Origin: Nostoc calcicola FACHB-3891
GTDB taxonomy: Bacteria > Cyanobacteriota > Cyanobacteriia > Cyanobacteriales > Nostocaceae
Assembly (NCBI RefSeq): GCF_014697355.1
Contig: NZ_JACJRQ010000001.1
Location: forward strand, 434,001 to 498,000
DNA length: 64,000 bases
Reading direction: 5' to 3'
The notes beneath the pieces are model-generated. The model was not told the DNA's origin and ran no database searches. It saw only the letters and a list, made by a program, of their open reading frames with translations. A program made the translations under genes and the position numbers. Shown piece after piece: positions 34,723 to 43,038 of this stretch (its first letter is position 1; every line of letters begins with the position of its first letter).

Positions 34723-34866
34723 TTGACGCTCTCCTCACTAGAAGTGAGGAGATTCACAACGAGGCACTGTCGTGCCATTGTTGCTATCTTGGGAGTCCGA
34801 TCCAACTGTATCCCCAAGTTCCCAGGCACACCACGTTTGCTCTTGAGAGCGTGGTGTTGTATCGCT
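34723..34866 (-). mobile_element. remnant 3' end of an IS200/IS605-type tnpB with right-end hairpin
   Basis: The minus strand codes for a tail SQEQTWCAWELGDTVGS...TVPRCESPHF whose stop (TAG at 34738-34740) lies in a stem-loop CTCCTCACT/AGTGAGGAG followed by AGCGTCAAC. Stop codon inside a right-end hairpin with a GCGTCAA end is the usual arrangement of cyanobacterial tnpB elements; I judge this from memory. Only the last 40 or so codons remain. The hairpin may now serve as terminator for ndh. Confidence 0.45.
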
Positions 34867-34876
34867 GGAGAATATT

Positions 34877-34968
34877 ACAGCAGATTGCAAGTTGGTGAGG
34901 TACAGATAATTGTAGGGGCGCAGCTGTGCGCCCCTACCGGTGTACTTCATTTACCTGAAAAACGCTGT
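34877..34968. repeat. small palindromic repeat element with GTAGGGGCGCAGC core
   Basis: A perfect palindrome GTAGGGGCGCAGCT/GTGCGCCCCTAC type (34912-34937) is flanked by loosely inverted arms ACAG...GTGAGGTAC and GTGTACTTCATTTACC...GCTGT. Related arms occur at 5285-5313 and 21272-21290. No coding capacity. Confidence 0.45.
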
Positions 34969-35132
34969 ATTTGCTTGCTCTATTTACTACAGCGATCGCT
35001 AATCAAAATTTGATGATTAATATGTAGGCGCTAGTACTTAAAATCGTCTATGCATCCTACAAAATAAACAAAAATTCTGTATATATAAATACATTCTTTT
35101 TAAGAAAATACAAGGAAAAACTTTTCTTTTTA

Positions 35133-35166
35133 GCAATTATTTTGGCAATATGTATGGTATGCTTGC
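35133..35166 (+). promoter_or_regulatory. regulatory box core E (upstream of vnfR remnant and vupA)
   Basis: GCAATTATTTTGGCAATA then TGTATGGTATGCTTGC, matching the core of boxes A-D. It lies 99 bp before the deleted regulator copy and about 340 bp before vupA, suggesting that vanadate transport belongs to the same regulon. Confidence 0.55.
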
Positions 35167-35264
35167 TAAAAAGGAATAAAAAACAGTAATAAACTAACCA
35201 AAAGTCTGAAATTACTAGACTTACCGCGAAAACAAAAATCTTGCAACTATAGAGACACAGCCTT

Positions 35265-35432
35265 ATGAAGCTGGATATAGATCTTTGCAATCACCTGAAG
35301 TCAATCAGGATGCGGTGCTTCCAAGAGAACCGCAAAGGACGATATTCCGTAGGAGTAACTTCGTCAACGCAATTAGAAGTTCTCAATGTTATCGCATCAA
35401 GTCATAGTAAATATTTTTTGAATAAGTTCTAG
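35265..35432 (+). pseudogene. internally deleted copy of the XRE/PBP regulator gene
   Basis: The first 16 codons (MKLDIDLCNHLKSIRM) match the start of the regulator at 21779 (MKLDVNLCNNLKSIRT), as does the leader before the ATG. The end (CAATTAGAAGTTCTC ... AAGTCATAGTAAATATTT) matches the last 70 bp of that gene. About 1.28 kb between is gone, removing the HTH recognition helix and the whole sensor domain. It is the relic of a second VnfR-like regulator. Confidence 0.75.
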
Positions 35433-35503
35433 GTTTAGTTCCTCAAAGTTTAACTGACTATACGTACAACATTCAAAGGTTGCATCAAATACCAAGAGGT
35501 TTT

Positions 35504-36406
35504 ATGGTTCAGACGAAGATCGGTGCATTTTTACTAAGCTGTTTGATAATTCTTTGTACTAGCTGTAGTAGTAATTCAAGCAAGTTAGAAACAACCACCC
35601 AACAGGCTCCAGCGAAGAAAGATGTGATAGTGGCGATGACAACTAGCATTGAGGATAGTGGCCTCTTGGATGATTTAGTTCCAGCAATTGAAAAGGAAAC
35701 AGGATATAAGCTGAAATCTATTTCTGTCGGTACCGGACAGGCTTTGGCTCTGGCTGAAAAAGGTGAAGTTGATGTGTTGTTCGTCAACTCGCCCAAAGCC
35801 GAACAAAAAGTTTTGCAAGGTGGTGCGGTAATCAATCGACGGTTAGTAATGCACAATGATTTTGTCATCGTCGGGCCGCCTACTGATAAAGCGCAGATTC
35901 GGGGAAAAAAGGATGCTGTAGAAGCATTTAGTCTGATTGCCAAAAACCAAGCACTATTTATATCGCGGGGTGATGACTCAGGGACTCATAAATTAGAGAA
36001 GAGTTTATGGATACAAACTGGTATCATATCGGCTGGCGCATCAACTGGTACACCATCTGGTACTTGGTATCAGCAAACAGGTGCGGGGATGGGGCAAACT
36101 CTACAAGTTGCTAATGAAAAACAAGGATATACCCTAGCAGATCGGGCAACTTATTTATTTCAAAAGAAAAATCTGTCTTTGCCTGTACTCGTGGAAGGAG
36201 ACCATAAACTGCTGAATCTTTATCATGTTATAGAGGTCAATGCACAGAAATTTTCCAGAGTCAACAGTGCAGGAGCTAAAGCGTTTAGTGACTTCCTCTT
36301 ATCCTCTGAAGGACAAGCACTGATTGCAGCTCACGGAAAAGACAAGTTTGAACGACCCCTGTTTTTTGTTGATGGTGGTAAGACCGAGAAAGATTACGGG
36401 TTTTAA
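35504..36406 (+). CDS. vupA: VupA, vanadate ABC transporter substrate-binding lipoprotein (300 aa)
   Basis: Periplasmic oxyanion-binding protein of the tungstate/vanadate (TupA-like) class. Start at 35504 (MVQTKIGAFLL). Lipoprotein signal with lipobox LCTSC at about residues 19-23. Ligand motifs: MTTSIEDSGLLDDL (the TTSxxDSGLL signature) and SRGDDSGTHKLEKSLW, the anion-binding Ser/Asp/Thr loop. In Anabaena variabilis vupABC is the high-affinity vanadate system, Mo-repressed. The location at the end of a vnf island supports vanadate over tungstate. Confidence 0.88.
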   Translation: MVQTKIGAFLLSCLIILCTSCSSNSSKLETTTQQAPAKKDVIVAMTTSIEDSGLLDDLVPAIEKETGYKLKSISVGTGQALALAEKGEVDVLFVNSPKAEQKVLQGGAVINRRLVMHNDFVIVGPPTDKAQIRGKKDAVEAFSLIAKNQALFISRGDDSGTHKLEKSLWIQTGIISAGASTGTPSGTWYQQTGAGMGQTLQVANEKQGYTLADRATYLFQKKNLSLPVLVEGDHKLLNLYHVIEVNAQKFSRVNSAGAKAFSDFLLSSEGQALIAAHGKDKFERPLFFVDGGKTEKDYGF

Positions 36407-36414
36407 AGAAATTT

Positions 36415-37116
36415 GTGAATAATATCGTACTCGGAATGATGAAAGCTATTGAAATATTAGCTAATGGTGATAGCGATGTTTTCCAAGTGATGGTACTGAC
36501 GCTCACAGTGTCAGTAATTGCTACAGCTATAAGTGTGGCGCTGGGCGTACCTTTGGGATTATGGCTGGCTTTAAAAGACTTCTCGCTCAAGCAGGCATTG
36601 ACTAGCTTAGTTAACTTCGGTATGGGATTGCCACCGGTGGTAGTCGGTTTAGTAGTAAGCCTGTTTTTATGGCGATATGGGCCTTTAGGAAAGCTTGAAT
36701 TGATGTATACGCCGACAGCGATGATTTTAGCGCAAGCCATTATTGCTCTGCCAATTGTAGCTAGCTTGAGTTTCGCAGCAATTCTCAGTATCGATCCGAA
36801 ACTGCGCTGGCAACTGTTATCAATGGGAGCGACGACCTGGCAAGCAAACTTGTTGCTGATTAAGGAAGCACGGTTGGGATTAATAGCTGCTGTGATTGCT
36901 GGTTTTGGTCGCGTTATCTCAGAAGTTGGCGCATCGATGATGGTAGGTGGCAATATCAAAGGTCAGACAAGAGTCTTGACGACGGCGATTGTTATGGAGG
37001 TGGGGAAAGGTAATTACGATGTGGCGATCGCAATTTCATTAATTTTATTGATAGTTGCTTACAGCATTATAGTTTTGCTAACTATTCTGCAACATAACAA
37101 ACACAGTCAATTCTAG
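36415..37116 (+). CDS. vupB: VupB, vanadate ABC transporter permease (233 aa)
   Basis: Inner-membrane permease with about five helices. The ATPase-contact loop is EARLGLIAAVIAGFGRVISE (EAA-type motif). GTG start at 36415, 8 bp after vupA. MGLPPVVVGLVVSLFLWRYG and GNIKGQTRVLTTAIVMEV match TupB-type permeases. Confidence 0.88.
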   Translation: MNNIVLGMMKAIEILANGDSDVFQVMVLTLTVSVIATAISVALGVPLGLWLALKDFSLKQALTSLVNFGMGLPPVVVGLVVSLFLWRYGPLGKLELMYTPTAMILAQAIIALPIVASLSFAAILSIDPKLRWQLLSMGATTWQANLLLIKEARLGLIAAVIAGFGRVISEVGASMMVGGNIKGQTRVLTTAIVMEVGKGNYDVAIAISLILLIVAYSIIVLLTILQHNKHSQF

Positions 37117-37232
37117 CCAAAAATCTCACCAAATAAGGCGAAAGTTAAAAGCCAAAATTTAGAAATAATATTGAATTTATCTTTGTTTTTACCTGATTAT
37201 TTTTAATTTTTAGGGTGTTGTTAGAGGTTTTC

Positions 37233-38309
37233 ATGAATGAGTATGTCTTGAAGATGGAGCAAGTTGTTGTAAGTAGCAAAACACGTAAAAATATTCTCAA
37301 TATTGAACAATTTGCACTGCACCCAGGCGAACTTGTAGCGGTACTTGGCCCGAATGGCGCTGGCAAAAGCACGTTGTTAAGGACAATTAATTTATTGCAT
37401 TCTTTTCAGGGAAAAATACAATTATTTGGGCATGATGTCCGTAATGCCAATCAAACGTTATTACGCCGTCGTTGTGCTTTGGTATTTCAGGAGAAATTAC
37501 TGTTAAATGATACTGTATTTAATAATGTAGCCAGAGCATTAATGTTTCGCGGAACATCGGCAAAAGAAATTCAGCAAAAAGTATATACTACACTTGCTGA
37601 TTTTGGCTGTGAGCATTTGGCAAATCGGTCAGTTTTTTCATTGTCAGGTGGAGAAGCAAAACGTGTTTGTATCGCTCGTGCATTAGTAACCGACCCAGAA
37701 CTGCTGCTTTTAGATGAGCCTTCTGCATCTTTAGATCTGGGAATACGTAACGAGATGATTGAGAAAATTAGACAGTGGGCAGAAGTTAGAGGTGCATCGG
37801 TAATATTAATTAGCCATAATTTTACTGATATATTACGTTTTGCAGAAAGAGCGATCGCTTTATTTGATGGCTGTATTGTACAAGATGATAAATTGGAAAC
37901 GCTTATCCGCAGACCAGCTAACGAACAACTTGCAAGATTAGTAGGAATAGATAATATTATTCCGTGCCAAGTAAAACAGAGTAATCATGGTTATTGTATT
38001 AAGTTGGCAAACGGAATCAAATTTTCATACCCTGGAGAAATCAGAAAATCAATTACTGCATGTTGTCTATCTAGCGATACTTTTAATCTCTATGATGCAA
38101 GTTTTTCAAAGCAACACAAACCTTGGTCAGTAATTATTGAAGGGTTGGTGGAACGAGTTTTAAATGGTATGGGGACTTATAATATTTGGGTAAAAGTAGG
38201 AGAACAAACTTTAATCGCTAGAGTGCCTCAAAATCATATATCAGGCAATGTGCATCGCAATGAAATGATTAAGTTGGCATTTAATGCAGTAGATGCACAT
38301 TTTATTTAG
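37233..38309 (+). CDS. vupC: VupC, vanadate ABC transporter ATPase (358 aa)
   Basis: ABC ATPase. Walker A GPNGAGKSTLL, Q-loop LVFQEKLLL, signature SLSGGEAKRVCIARAL, Walker B LLLLDEPSASLD and switch His in LISHNFTD. After about residue 230 a C-terminal extension (VLNGMGTYNIWVKVGEQTL) is a TOBE-like domain that often binds oxyanions and lowers uptake. ATG 37233 is preferred to the upstream TTG. Confidence 0.88.
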   Translation: MNEYVLKMEQVVVSSKTRKNILNIEQFALHPGELVAVLGPNGAGKSTLLRTINLLHSFQGKIQLFGHDVRNANQTLLRRRCALVFQEKLLLNDTVFNNVARALMFRGTSAKEIQQKVYTTLADFGCEHLANRSVFSLSGGEAKRVCIARALVTDPELLLLDEPSASLDLGIRNEMIEKIRQWAEVRGASVILISHNFTDILRFAERAIALFDGCIVQDDKLETLIRRPANEQLARLVGIDNIIPCQVKQSNHGYCIKLANGIKFSYPGEIRKSITACCLSSDTFNLYDASFSKQHKPWSVIIEGLVERVLNGMGTYNIWVKVGEQTLIARVPQNHISGNVHRNEMIKLAFNAVDAHFI

Positions 38310-38483
38310 TAAAAATAGCTTTTAGCCATATTTTTTCAATTTATATTTTATACTAATTTTAATATTTCCTCATAACACCAAATTGTCAAAAAGTGTCTTG
38401 TTTCAGATGCAGAATAACAGATTGAAAACCAACTGTTTAAACCTTTTCAAACTATGTCTTTATTACGAATTACCAATTACGAA
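38310..38483. other. short convergent spacer
   Basis: AT-rich DNA with direct GAATTACGAATTAC units near 38463-38500. No gene and no clear terminator. Confidence 0.35.
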
Positions 38484-39092
38484 TTACGAATTACGAATTG
38501 GTATGACGTCAGATTTTGGTGCAGTCTGGATTAGCATTGCTGCTACTTTTTTGGCCTGTGAAGCGGTTGACCAACTTCCTTCCATCATCGCAACTACAAT
38601 TGCACCTTGAACCAACAGAAGCAGTTGTCTAGCTAACTGTTCCGGTGATGAAACTTCTGCGGATTGAGCAAGGCTCTTGATATAAGAGTAAATCGATTGC
38701 TGATGTTCCAATGCCACCCGATGTCCGGGGTGTTCAGCATTGGCTAATTCCACTGAAGCATTAATGAATGCACAACCTCGGAAATCTGGGCCTTCAAACC
38801 ATTCCCGCAGGGCATCAAATATTGCTAACAGTTTTTGGGATGGGTTAGAGGCTCGTTCCTCAATAGTGGTTTTGAGCCATTGACACCATTGCTCATCCTG
38901 TTGCCGCAACCATGCTTCAATCAATGCGTCTTTTGACTTGAAATGATTGTAAAGGGACATCTTCGCAACGCCAGATTCGGCAATGATTCTGTCAATTCCA
39001 ACCTTGCGAATCCCCTCTCGATAAAATAAGCTTGATGCGGTATTTAGGATGCGATCGCGAACAGATTTACGATTTGTTTTTGATTTAACCAT
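38484..39092 (-). CDS. TetR/AcrR family regulator (202 aa)
   Basis: N-terminal TetR helix-turn-helix (RDRILNTASSLFYREGIRKV, then GVAKMSLYNHFKSKDALIEA) and an all-helical ligand domain. Convergent with vupC. A small dyad TTATC-AAAC-GATAA at about 39130-39143, about 40 bp before the start, could be its operator. Effector and targets unknown. Confidence 0.85.
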   Translation of the reverse strand: MVKSKTNRKSVRDRILNTASSLFYREGIRKVGIDRIIAESGVAKMSLYNHFKSKDALIEAWLRQQDEQWCQWLKTTIEERASNPSQKLLAIFDALREWFEGPDFRGCAFINASVELANAEHPGHRVALEHQQSIYSYIKSLAQSAEVSSPEQLARQLLLLVQGAIVVAMMEGSWSTASQAKKVAAMLIQTAPKSDVIPIRNS

Positions 39093-39627
39093 TTATATCA
39101 CATCCTGAAAATACTGTGGAAGTTTTACATTATCAAACGATAAATAATAGCCATTTTTCTTGTTTTATGGTTTGTTATATATAAAAGCTGTTAGCATTTT
39201 GCGGTTAAACAAAACTTTTTTTTGAGCTTTTAGGATAGTTTTAGCCCTGCGTATAAATCGACATATAGTATTTTATTTGGATAATTTTCTATAGCTTTTA
39301 TCTGATTGAATTATTTAAAATACGAATAATATTATTGTCTAATTATTCTAGTTTTGCATTCGCTAAATTTTTGACTTTTTATATAATTTATAAGTTGATA
39401 AAAAATAAAAGATTTATCCCAAAAGTGATTGATGAACTGTAAGCAGACTAAAGTCTCCCCAGAACTTAGAACTGCTAGCGATCGAGTACCTCCACACGCC
39501 TCCAGAAACTTGTGGAACAAGACCATCAGTTCACCAAATCATTGATTGACTTATGGGATTTATATAGGATTTGTTCTTCACTACAGCGCAAGTGCTTGGA
39601 GATCTTTTTTGCTTGAAGTGGTTTAGA

Positions 39628-39715
39628 TTCCCTATAAATAAAGAATATCATACATTTGGCCAATTTACTTGCATTAATCAAATAATTTATAAACAGTATT
39701 CGTGGTTACAATTAG
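39628..39715 (-). promoter_or_regulatory. shared 85-bp regulatory box, copy C (inverted)
   Basis: Read on the minus strand: TAATTGTAACCACGAATACT, GCAAGTAAATTGGCCAA and TGTATGATATTCTTT then TTTATAGGGAA. It is closer to copy A than copy B is. It points towards the TetR gene but is over 500 bp away with nothing between, so it may be the leftover of a lost gene, possibly another vnfH-like copy. Confidence 0.7.
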
Positions 39716-39718
39716 AGG

Positions 39719-39823
39719 TTAAAAATTAAAAATTCCGCGATCGCGCTTTTCTGGTTTTCTGGGGAAAATATCTTCAAACAGCCTCCATTCTAAATCACTT
39801 AATCCTTTAAAACGCCCAGCCAT
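39719..39823 (-). pseudogene. 5' fragment of an IS5-family transposase
   Basis: MAGRFKGLSDLEWRLFEDIF then PRKPEKRDRG is the usual start of cyanobacterial IS5-type transposases (DUF4096). After 30 codons the frame runs into AT-rich DNA and stops, so the catalytic domain is missing. Confidence 0.65.
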
Positions 39824-40013
39824 ACTGTGATACACCCTTTTGATTTGAAAAGTAGATTATCACATTTCTGCTATTAGTGGGATAGATTCATCTTACCCAG
39901 AACTCCAACAGCCGTATAAGTCTCATTAACTAAGAAGTATTGCAAGCTAAAGAAGAAGAAAAAATACAATTGCAGATGAGAATTCATGAGTTAGAGAAAC
40001 TGGTTTCAACTCT

Positions 40014-40137
40014 GGACAATAATTCTTTAAAACTGATTTGATTGCTGAAAGTCAAAAGAATTGGTAAATTATGTCCGTTATCTTTGCCAAATTGGACATT
40101 AATTCTTTAAAACTGACAATAATTATTTAATGGACAT
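40014..40137. repeat. direct repeats abutting the tRNA 3' end
   Basis: GGACAATAATTCTTTAAAAC (40014-) and GGACATTAATTCTTTAAAAC (40094-) are near identical, 80 bp apart. A third related unit GACAATAATTATTTAATGG follows at 40115, and the block ends GGACAT 2 bp from the tRNA end. An inverted TGTCCG lies at 40073-40078. They look like binding sites at a recombination end: integrase arm sites, or a transposon end of the TGTCC...type. Confidence 0.45.
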
Positions 40138-40138
40138 A

Positions 40139-40211
40139 TGGAGAATAGGGAACTCGAATCCCTGACCTCTGCGGTGCGATCGCAGCGCTCTACCAACTGA
40201 GCTAATTCCCC
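40139..40211 (-). tRNA. tRNA-Ala (anticodon CGC)
   Basis: A 73-nt cloverleaf on the minus strand: acceptor GGGGAAT/ATTCTCC, D-arm GCTC-AGTTGGTA-GAGC, anticodon arm CTGCG-ATCGCAC-CGCAG with anticodon CGC, variable AGGTC, T-arm AGGGA-TTCGAGT-TCCCT and discriminator A. The G3-U70 wobble pair is the alanine identity element. CCA is not encoded. The 3' end faces left, the integrase lies to the right. Confidence 0.93.
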
Positions 40212-40236
40212 TTAATTAATTCACCAATACCATTAT

Positions 40237-40262
40237 CTGTCCTTATGCCAGTTTTAGGACAG
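40237..40262. promoter_or_regulatory. inverted repeat at the integrase start
   Basis: CTGTCCT and AGGACAG (12-nt gap) straddle the first possible start codon of the integrase. It may be an operator or an integrase binding site; the half site resembles the GGACA of the repeats on the other side of the tRNA. Confidence 0.4.
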
Positions 40263-41360
40263 ACGATGAAAGAAATCAAACCTCTCAACAACAACGGATC
40301 GATCCAGCTTAAATTTACCTTTGGTGGCAAGCGTTACGCATTTAATCCCCTACCTGGGGGAAATTATGATGATAAAAGGGATTTAGCCATTGCTCAAGCG
40401 ATCGCTACCAAAATTCAAAATGATATAATTGCTGGACATTTTGACAAAACACTAGACAAATACAGGTTAGTACCAAAGGCAACCCTTAACACCCAACCTA
40501 AGACTCTACTAGAACTCTGGGATATCTGGGTAAAGACTTTAGAACTTCCAACAGCAACCGAAGCAAATCATTACAAATGGGTGCGCCGAATGATAACCAA
40601 GGCTAGACCAGGAATAACAGATACAGACTGGATAACCAAGGTAGATATTGCTCCCAGAACATTTAAAGACCGATTGGGCTTGATAAAAGCCTGTTGTAAA
40701 TGGGGAGTATCCAAGGGTTACTTAGAAACTAATCCTTATGAAAGTATTAAACCGCCCAAGGATAAACCCAAGGAAATCAAACCATTTACTCAGGAAGAGA
40801 TTAAGTTAATCTTGGTAGGTTTTGATGAACTAGCCCCCCACTATAAACCATTTGTAGGGTTTTTAATTGCTACTGGTGTAAGAACATCTGAGGCTATTGG
40901 GTTACTTTGGGGACATATAAATTTTCATAGATCTGAAATAGTAATTAAAGAAAGCTTGCCAAAAGATTTAACAGGTAATGGCTATCAAAGAATTAGAAAG
41001 GAAACTAAAACAGGGAATATAAGATATTTACCTATATCTGAAGAATTGCGATCGCTGTTAATTTCGATAAAACCTAATCAAGTAAACCCAAACGATTTAG
41101 TTTTTACTACCCCAATAGGTAAAATTATTGATGCAGATAATTTTAGAAATAGACAGTGGACTAAGGTGCTAAAAGCCCAAGGTGTACCCTATCGCAAACC
41201 TTACACCAGTAGACACACAATGGCTAGTCACGCAATCGATCAAGGGATTCCGATAACAGGATTAGCTTATTTATTAGGGCATAGCGATACCACAATGATC
41301 ATAAAGAATTATGGTCACATGATCAACCGCCCTAATTTGCCAAATATACCTTTAAGTTAA
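40245..41360 (+). CDS. tyrosine recombinase / integrase (371 aa)
   Basis: Site-specific integrase. N-terminal arm-binding domain (GSIQLKFTFGGKRYAFN), core-binding SAM-like domain (about 85-165) and catalytic domain. The active-site set is complete: Arg in ATGVRTSEAIGLL, Lys in KETKTGNIR, H-x-x-R in YTSRHTMASHA, His in LLGHSDTTM and Tyr in IIKNYGHM. An alternative ATG at 40266 avoids the inverted repeat. It lies 34 bp from tRNA-Ala on the 5' side of that gene. It likely moves the AT-rich element to its right. Ends overlap the next convergent gene by 4 bp. Confidence 0.9.
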   Translation: MPVLGQTMKEIKPLNNNGSIQLKFTFGGKRYAFNPLPGGNYDDKRDLAIAQAIATKIQNDIIAGHFDKTLDKYRLVPKATLNTQPKTLLELWDIWVKTLELPTATEANHYKWVRRMITKARPGITDTDWITKVDIAPRTFKDRLGLIKACCKWGVSKGYLETNPYESIKPPKDKPKEIKPFTQEEIKLILVGFDELAPHYKPFVGFLIATGVRTSEAIGLLWGHINFHRSEIVIKESLPKDLTGNGYQRIRKETKTGNIRYLPISEELRSLLISIKPNQVNPNDLVFTTPIGKIIDADNFRNRQWTKVLKAQGVPYRKPYTSRHTMASHAIDQGIPITGLAYLLGHSDTTMIIKNYGHMINRPNLPNIPLS

Positions 41361-42034
41361 GTTAGGTCTATTTCTTTTTCAAGTAATTCTAAAAAATCTG
41401 ATTTTGGCATACCTAAAGCATCTGGTAACAATACAATAGTTTTTATTTCTACTTTTGGCTTATCCTCAAAAAGTATTTCTAAAATATCAGATGGGTTAAC
41501 GCCAAAATTAGTTAAATTTTTATACCCATTTTTATTTAAATAGTTTAATAAAGCTTCTTTTACAGTTTCTTCTTTATCTTCTTCTTTATATTCCATAGTT
41601 AAATTATTAGTTTCAGTTACATTTTCAGTTATATTTTGACCCAAAACTTTAAGCGCTATCACTTTTAACTCGTCATAACTATAGTTATTAGTAAAATAAC
41701 TAATAGTTTTTAAATTATCCTTTCTTAAAGTTTTAGCGTGACTCTCTCTATGGGGATTACCAGTATGGATTAATCTATCAATCAAAGATCGGTTGATTAC
41801 TTGATAACCAAAAAACTCATTAACTAATAAGGTAAACTCATCTAAACTTAGTCCTTTTTTTACACCTTGAGAGTTCTTTTTTTCTATAATGATTGACCAC
41901 TTCTCGATTAATTTTTGATGTTCTTCAGGTGTAATTTTAGACTGTGGTAGTATAGATTCTGGTAGGTATGGTTTTTTATAGATTTCTCTGATTATTTCCC
42001 CGAACTCTGTATAAGGTATTGCTGGTTGTGGCAT
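41357..42034 (-). CDS. hypothetical protein (225 aa)
   Basis: No family recognised. Lys/Glu-rich, mostly helical and soluble; no signal or membrane segment. The C-terminal third (EDKPKVEIKTIVLLPDALGM) has a strand-helix look. The stop overlaps the integrase stop tail to tail. Low GC and Asn/Lys-rich composition are shared with the rest of the element. Confidence 0.65.
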   Translation of the reverse strand: MPQPAIPYTEFGEIIREIYKKPYLPESILPQSKITPEEHQKLIEKWSIIIEKKNSQGVKKGLSLDEFTLLVNEFFGYQVINRSLIDRLIHTGNPHRESHAKTLRKDNLKTISYFTNNYSYDELKVIALKVLGQNITENVTETNNLTMEYKEEDKEETVKEALLNYLNKNGYKNLTNFGVNPSDILEILFEDKPKVEIKTIVLLPDALGMPKSDFLELLEKEIDLT

Positions 42035-42105
42035 AGGCAGATATTTATAGAGTTTACTTAGTATAAATCTAACCTCAATTTTTTTTAAAAACTAAGGTTA
42101 AATTT

Positions 42106-42130
42106 CAAATAACTATTAATTAGTTATTTG
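42106..42130 (-). terminator. stem-loop at the end of the 65-aa gene
   Basis: CAAATAACTA and TAGTTATTTG form a perfect 10-bp stem that includes the stop codon of the minus-strand small gene. Probably a terminator, although no long T run follows. Confidence 0.45.
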
Positions 42131-42321
42131 TTTACTTCATAAAAGTCTACATTATTTTGATAGCAACTACAATAACCATAAAGTTTGGGGATTTTATAGA
42201 AGAGTAACCAAATAGTTAAAAAACTTATGACACACCAGATATAGAAAAAATTTAACTCTCCCTGCTCTGTTTCCAAAATCTTTTTTAAATAATTATTCAA
42301 ATCAATTAAAAATTTAATCAT
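42124..42321 (-). CDS. small membrane protein (65 aa)
   Basis: A short helical start (MIKFLIDLNNYLKKILETEQ), one transmembrane helix (FFYIWCVISFLTIWLLFY, about residues 25-42) and a Cys-containing tail (GYCSCYQNN). No family recognised. Size and context are typical of plasmid-borne accessory proteins. Confidence 0.45.
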   Translation of the reverse strand: MIKFLIDLNNYLKKILETEQGELNFFYIWCVISFLTIWLLFYKIPKLYGYCSCYQNNVDFYEVNK

Positions 42322-42408
42322 AAAATCATCTATAAATTAATTTTATAAATTAATTTGCATTTATTTTTATAGTAGCAGAAGAGATCATATAAAAATAAAA
42401 ACTTAATT

Positions 42409-42691
42409 ATGATTTATAGATGGGTAAAAAAAGGAAATAATTATTTTTTTAAATCAGAAGGAATACGATACTAAATTAAACTACTCAGTTAAAATTTTTA
42501 AATCGCCAAACACTAATTTATGGTGCTTTTATTTAAAATTAAGTCACCCAACAGAAATTTTAACTATCCCGTCTCAGGATAATAAAAAGGTACTTGGTAA
42601 TTTTAAAATTATTGAAATTAAAAATCAAACTGAATTTGATAATTTAATTAAGATCCAAACTGAAGCGATCGCTGTTCTTCAAATTTCCTGA
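42409..42691 (+). pseudogene. frameshifted small gene
   Basis: Frame 1 gives MIYRWVKKGNNYFFKSEG and stops. Removing one G in GAAGGAATAC restores a 93-residue protein continuing YDTKLNYSVKIFKSPNTN to ...QTEAIAVLQIS with a stop at 42689-42691. The clean continuation across one base argues for a recent frameshift or a sequencing error. Family unknown. Confidence 0.5.
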
Positions 42692-42735
42692 AACAACATT
42701 GTAAATATTGAATAAATTTATTTAATTTATCTAGT

Positions 42736-42918
42736 TCAATCCTTTTCTACTTTAACAATTTGAAATTCCCCATCTGCGATCGCATCTAAGAAAGCGCCTG
42801 TCTGCCCTTCATCTCCAAAGACATACCCATATTTAACAGCTTCCATGCTGAACCACAAACGAGTTTGCGCTTTAACTCGAACGTTAATGATGTCTTTATT
42901 TAATTTAATCCGTCCCAT
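42736..42918 (-). CDS. small protein, ribbon-helix-helix-like (60 aa)
   Basis: MGRIKLNKDIINVRVKAQTR then two predicted helices (LWFSMEAVKYGYVF and TGAFLDAIADGE). The strand-helix-helix order and FLDAIA resemble plasmid RHH proteins. Tentative. Confidence 0.45.
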   Translation of the reverse strand: MGRIKLNKDIINVRVKAQTRLWFSMEAVKYGYVFGDEGQTGAFLDAIADGEFQIVKVEKD

Positions 42919-43038
42919 ATTAAATTAACATGCTCAATTTTTACCGTTATAATCTTAATCTCGCCTTAATATAACTGTCAAGCATATTAATTATTTAGTT
43001 CAAAACAGGTTTGTTTATTTTTGATCTTCGGGCATAGA

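Larger units (their letters stand above)
39093..40138. other. junction region between the vnf island and the integrated element
   Basis: About 1 kb without an intact gene. It holds box copy C (39628-39715), a transposase fragment (39719-39823), a 33-codon coiled-coil fragment (39940-40041, LQAKEEEKIQLQMRIHELEK) and the direct repeats at 40014-40137 next to the tRNA. The mixture of remnants marks an insertion hot spot. Confidence 0.55.

Noticed and set aside
40039..40138. Left end of a type V-K CRISPR-associated transposon next to the tRNA
   Set aside because: Repeated TGTCC/GGACA units near a tRNA are suggestive, but no tnsB, tnsC, tniQ or cas12k fragment is seen; kept only as an alternative reading of the repeats.
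40245..41360. XisA/XisC-type recombinase that repairs vnfK in heterocysts
   Set aside because: It lies 24 kb away on a plasmid-like element with no vnfK part near it; nothing links it to the vnfK gap.
42412..42691. Programmed frameshift gene
   Set aside because: No slippery heptamer or downstream structure at the shift; a one-base indel explains it.
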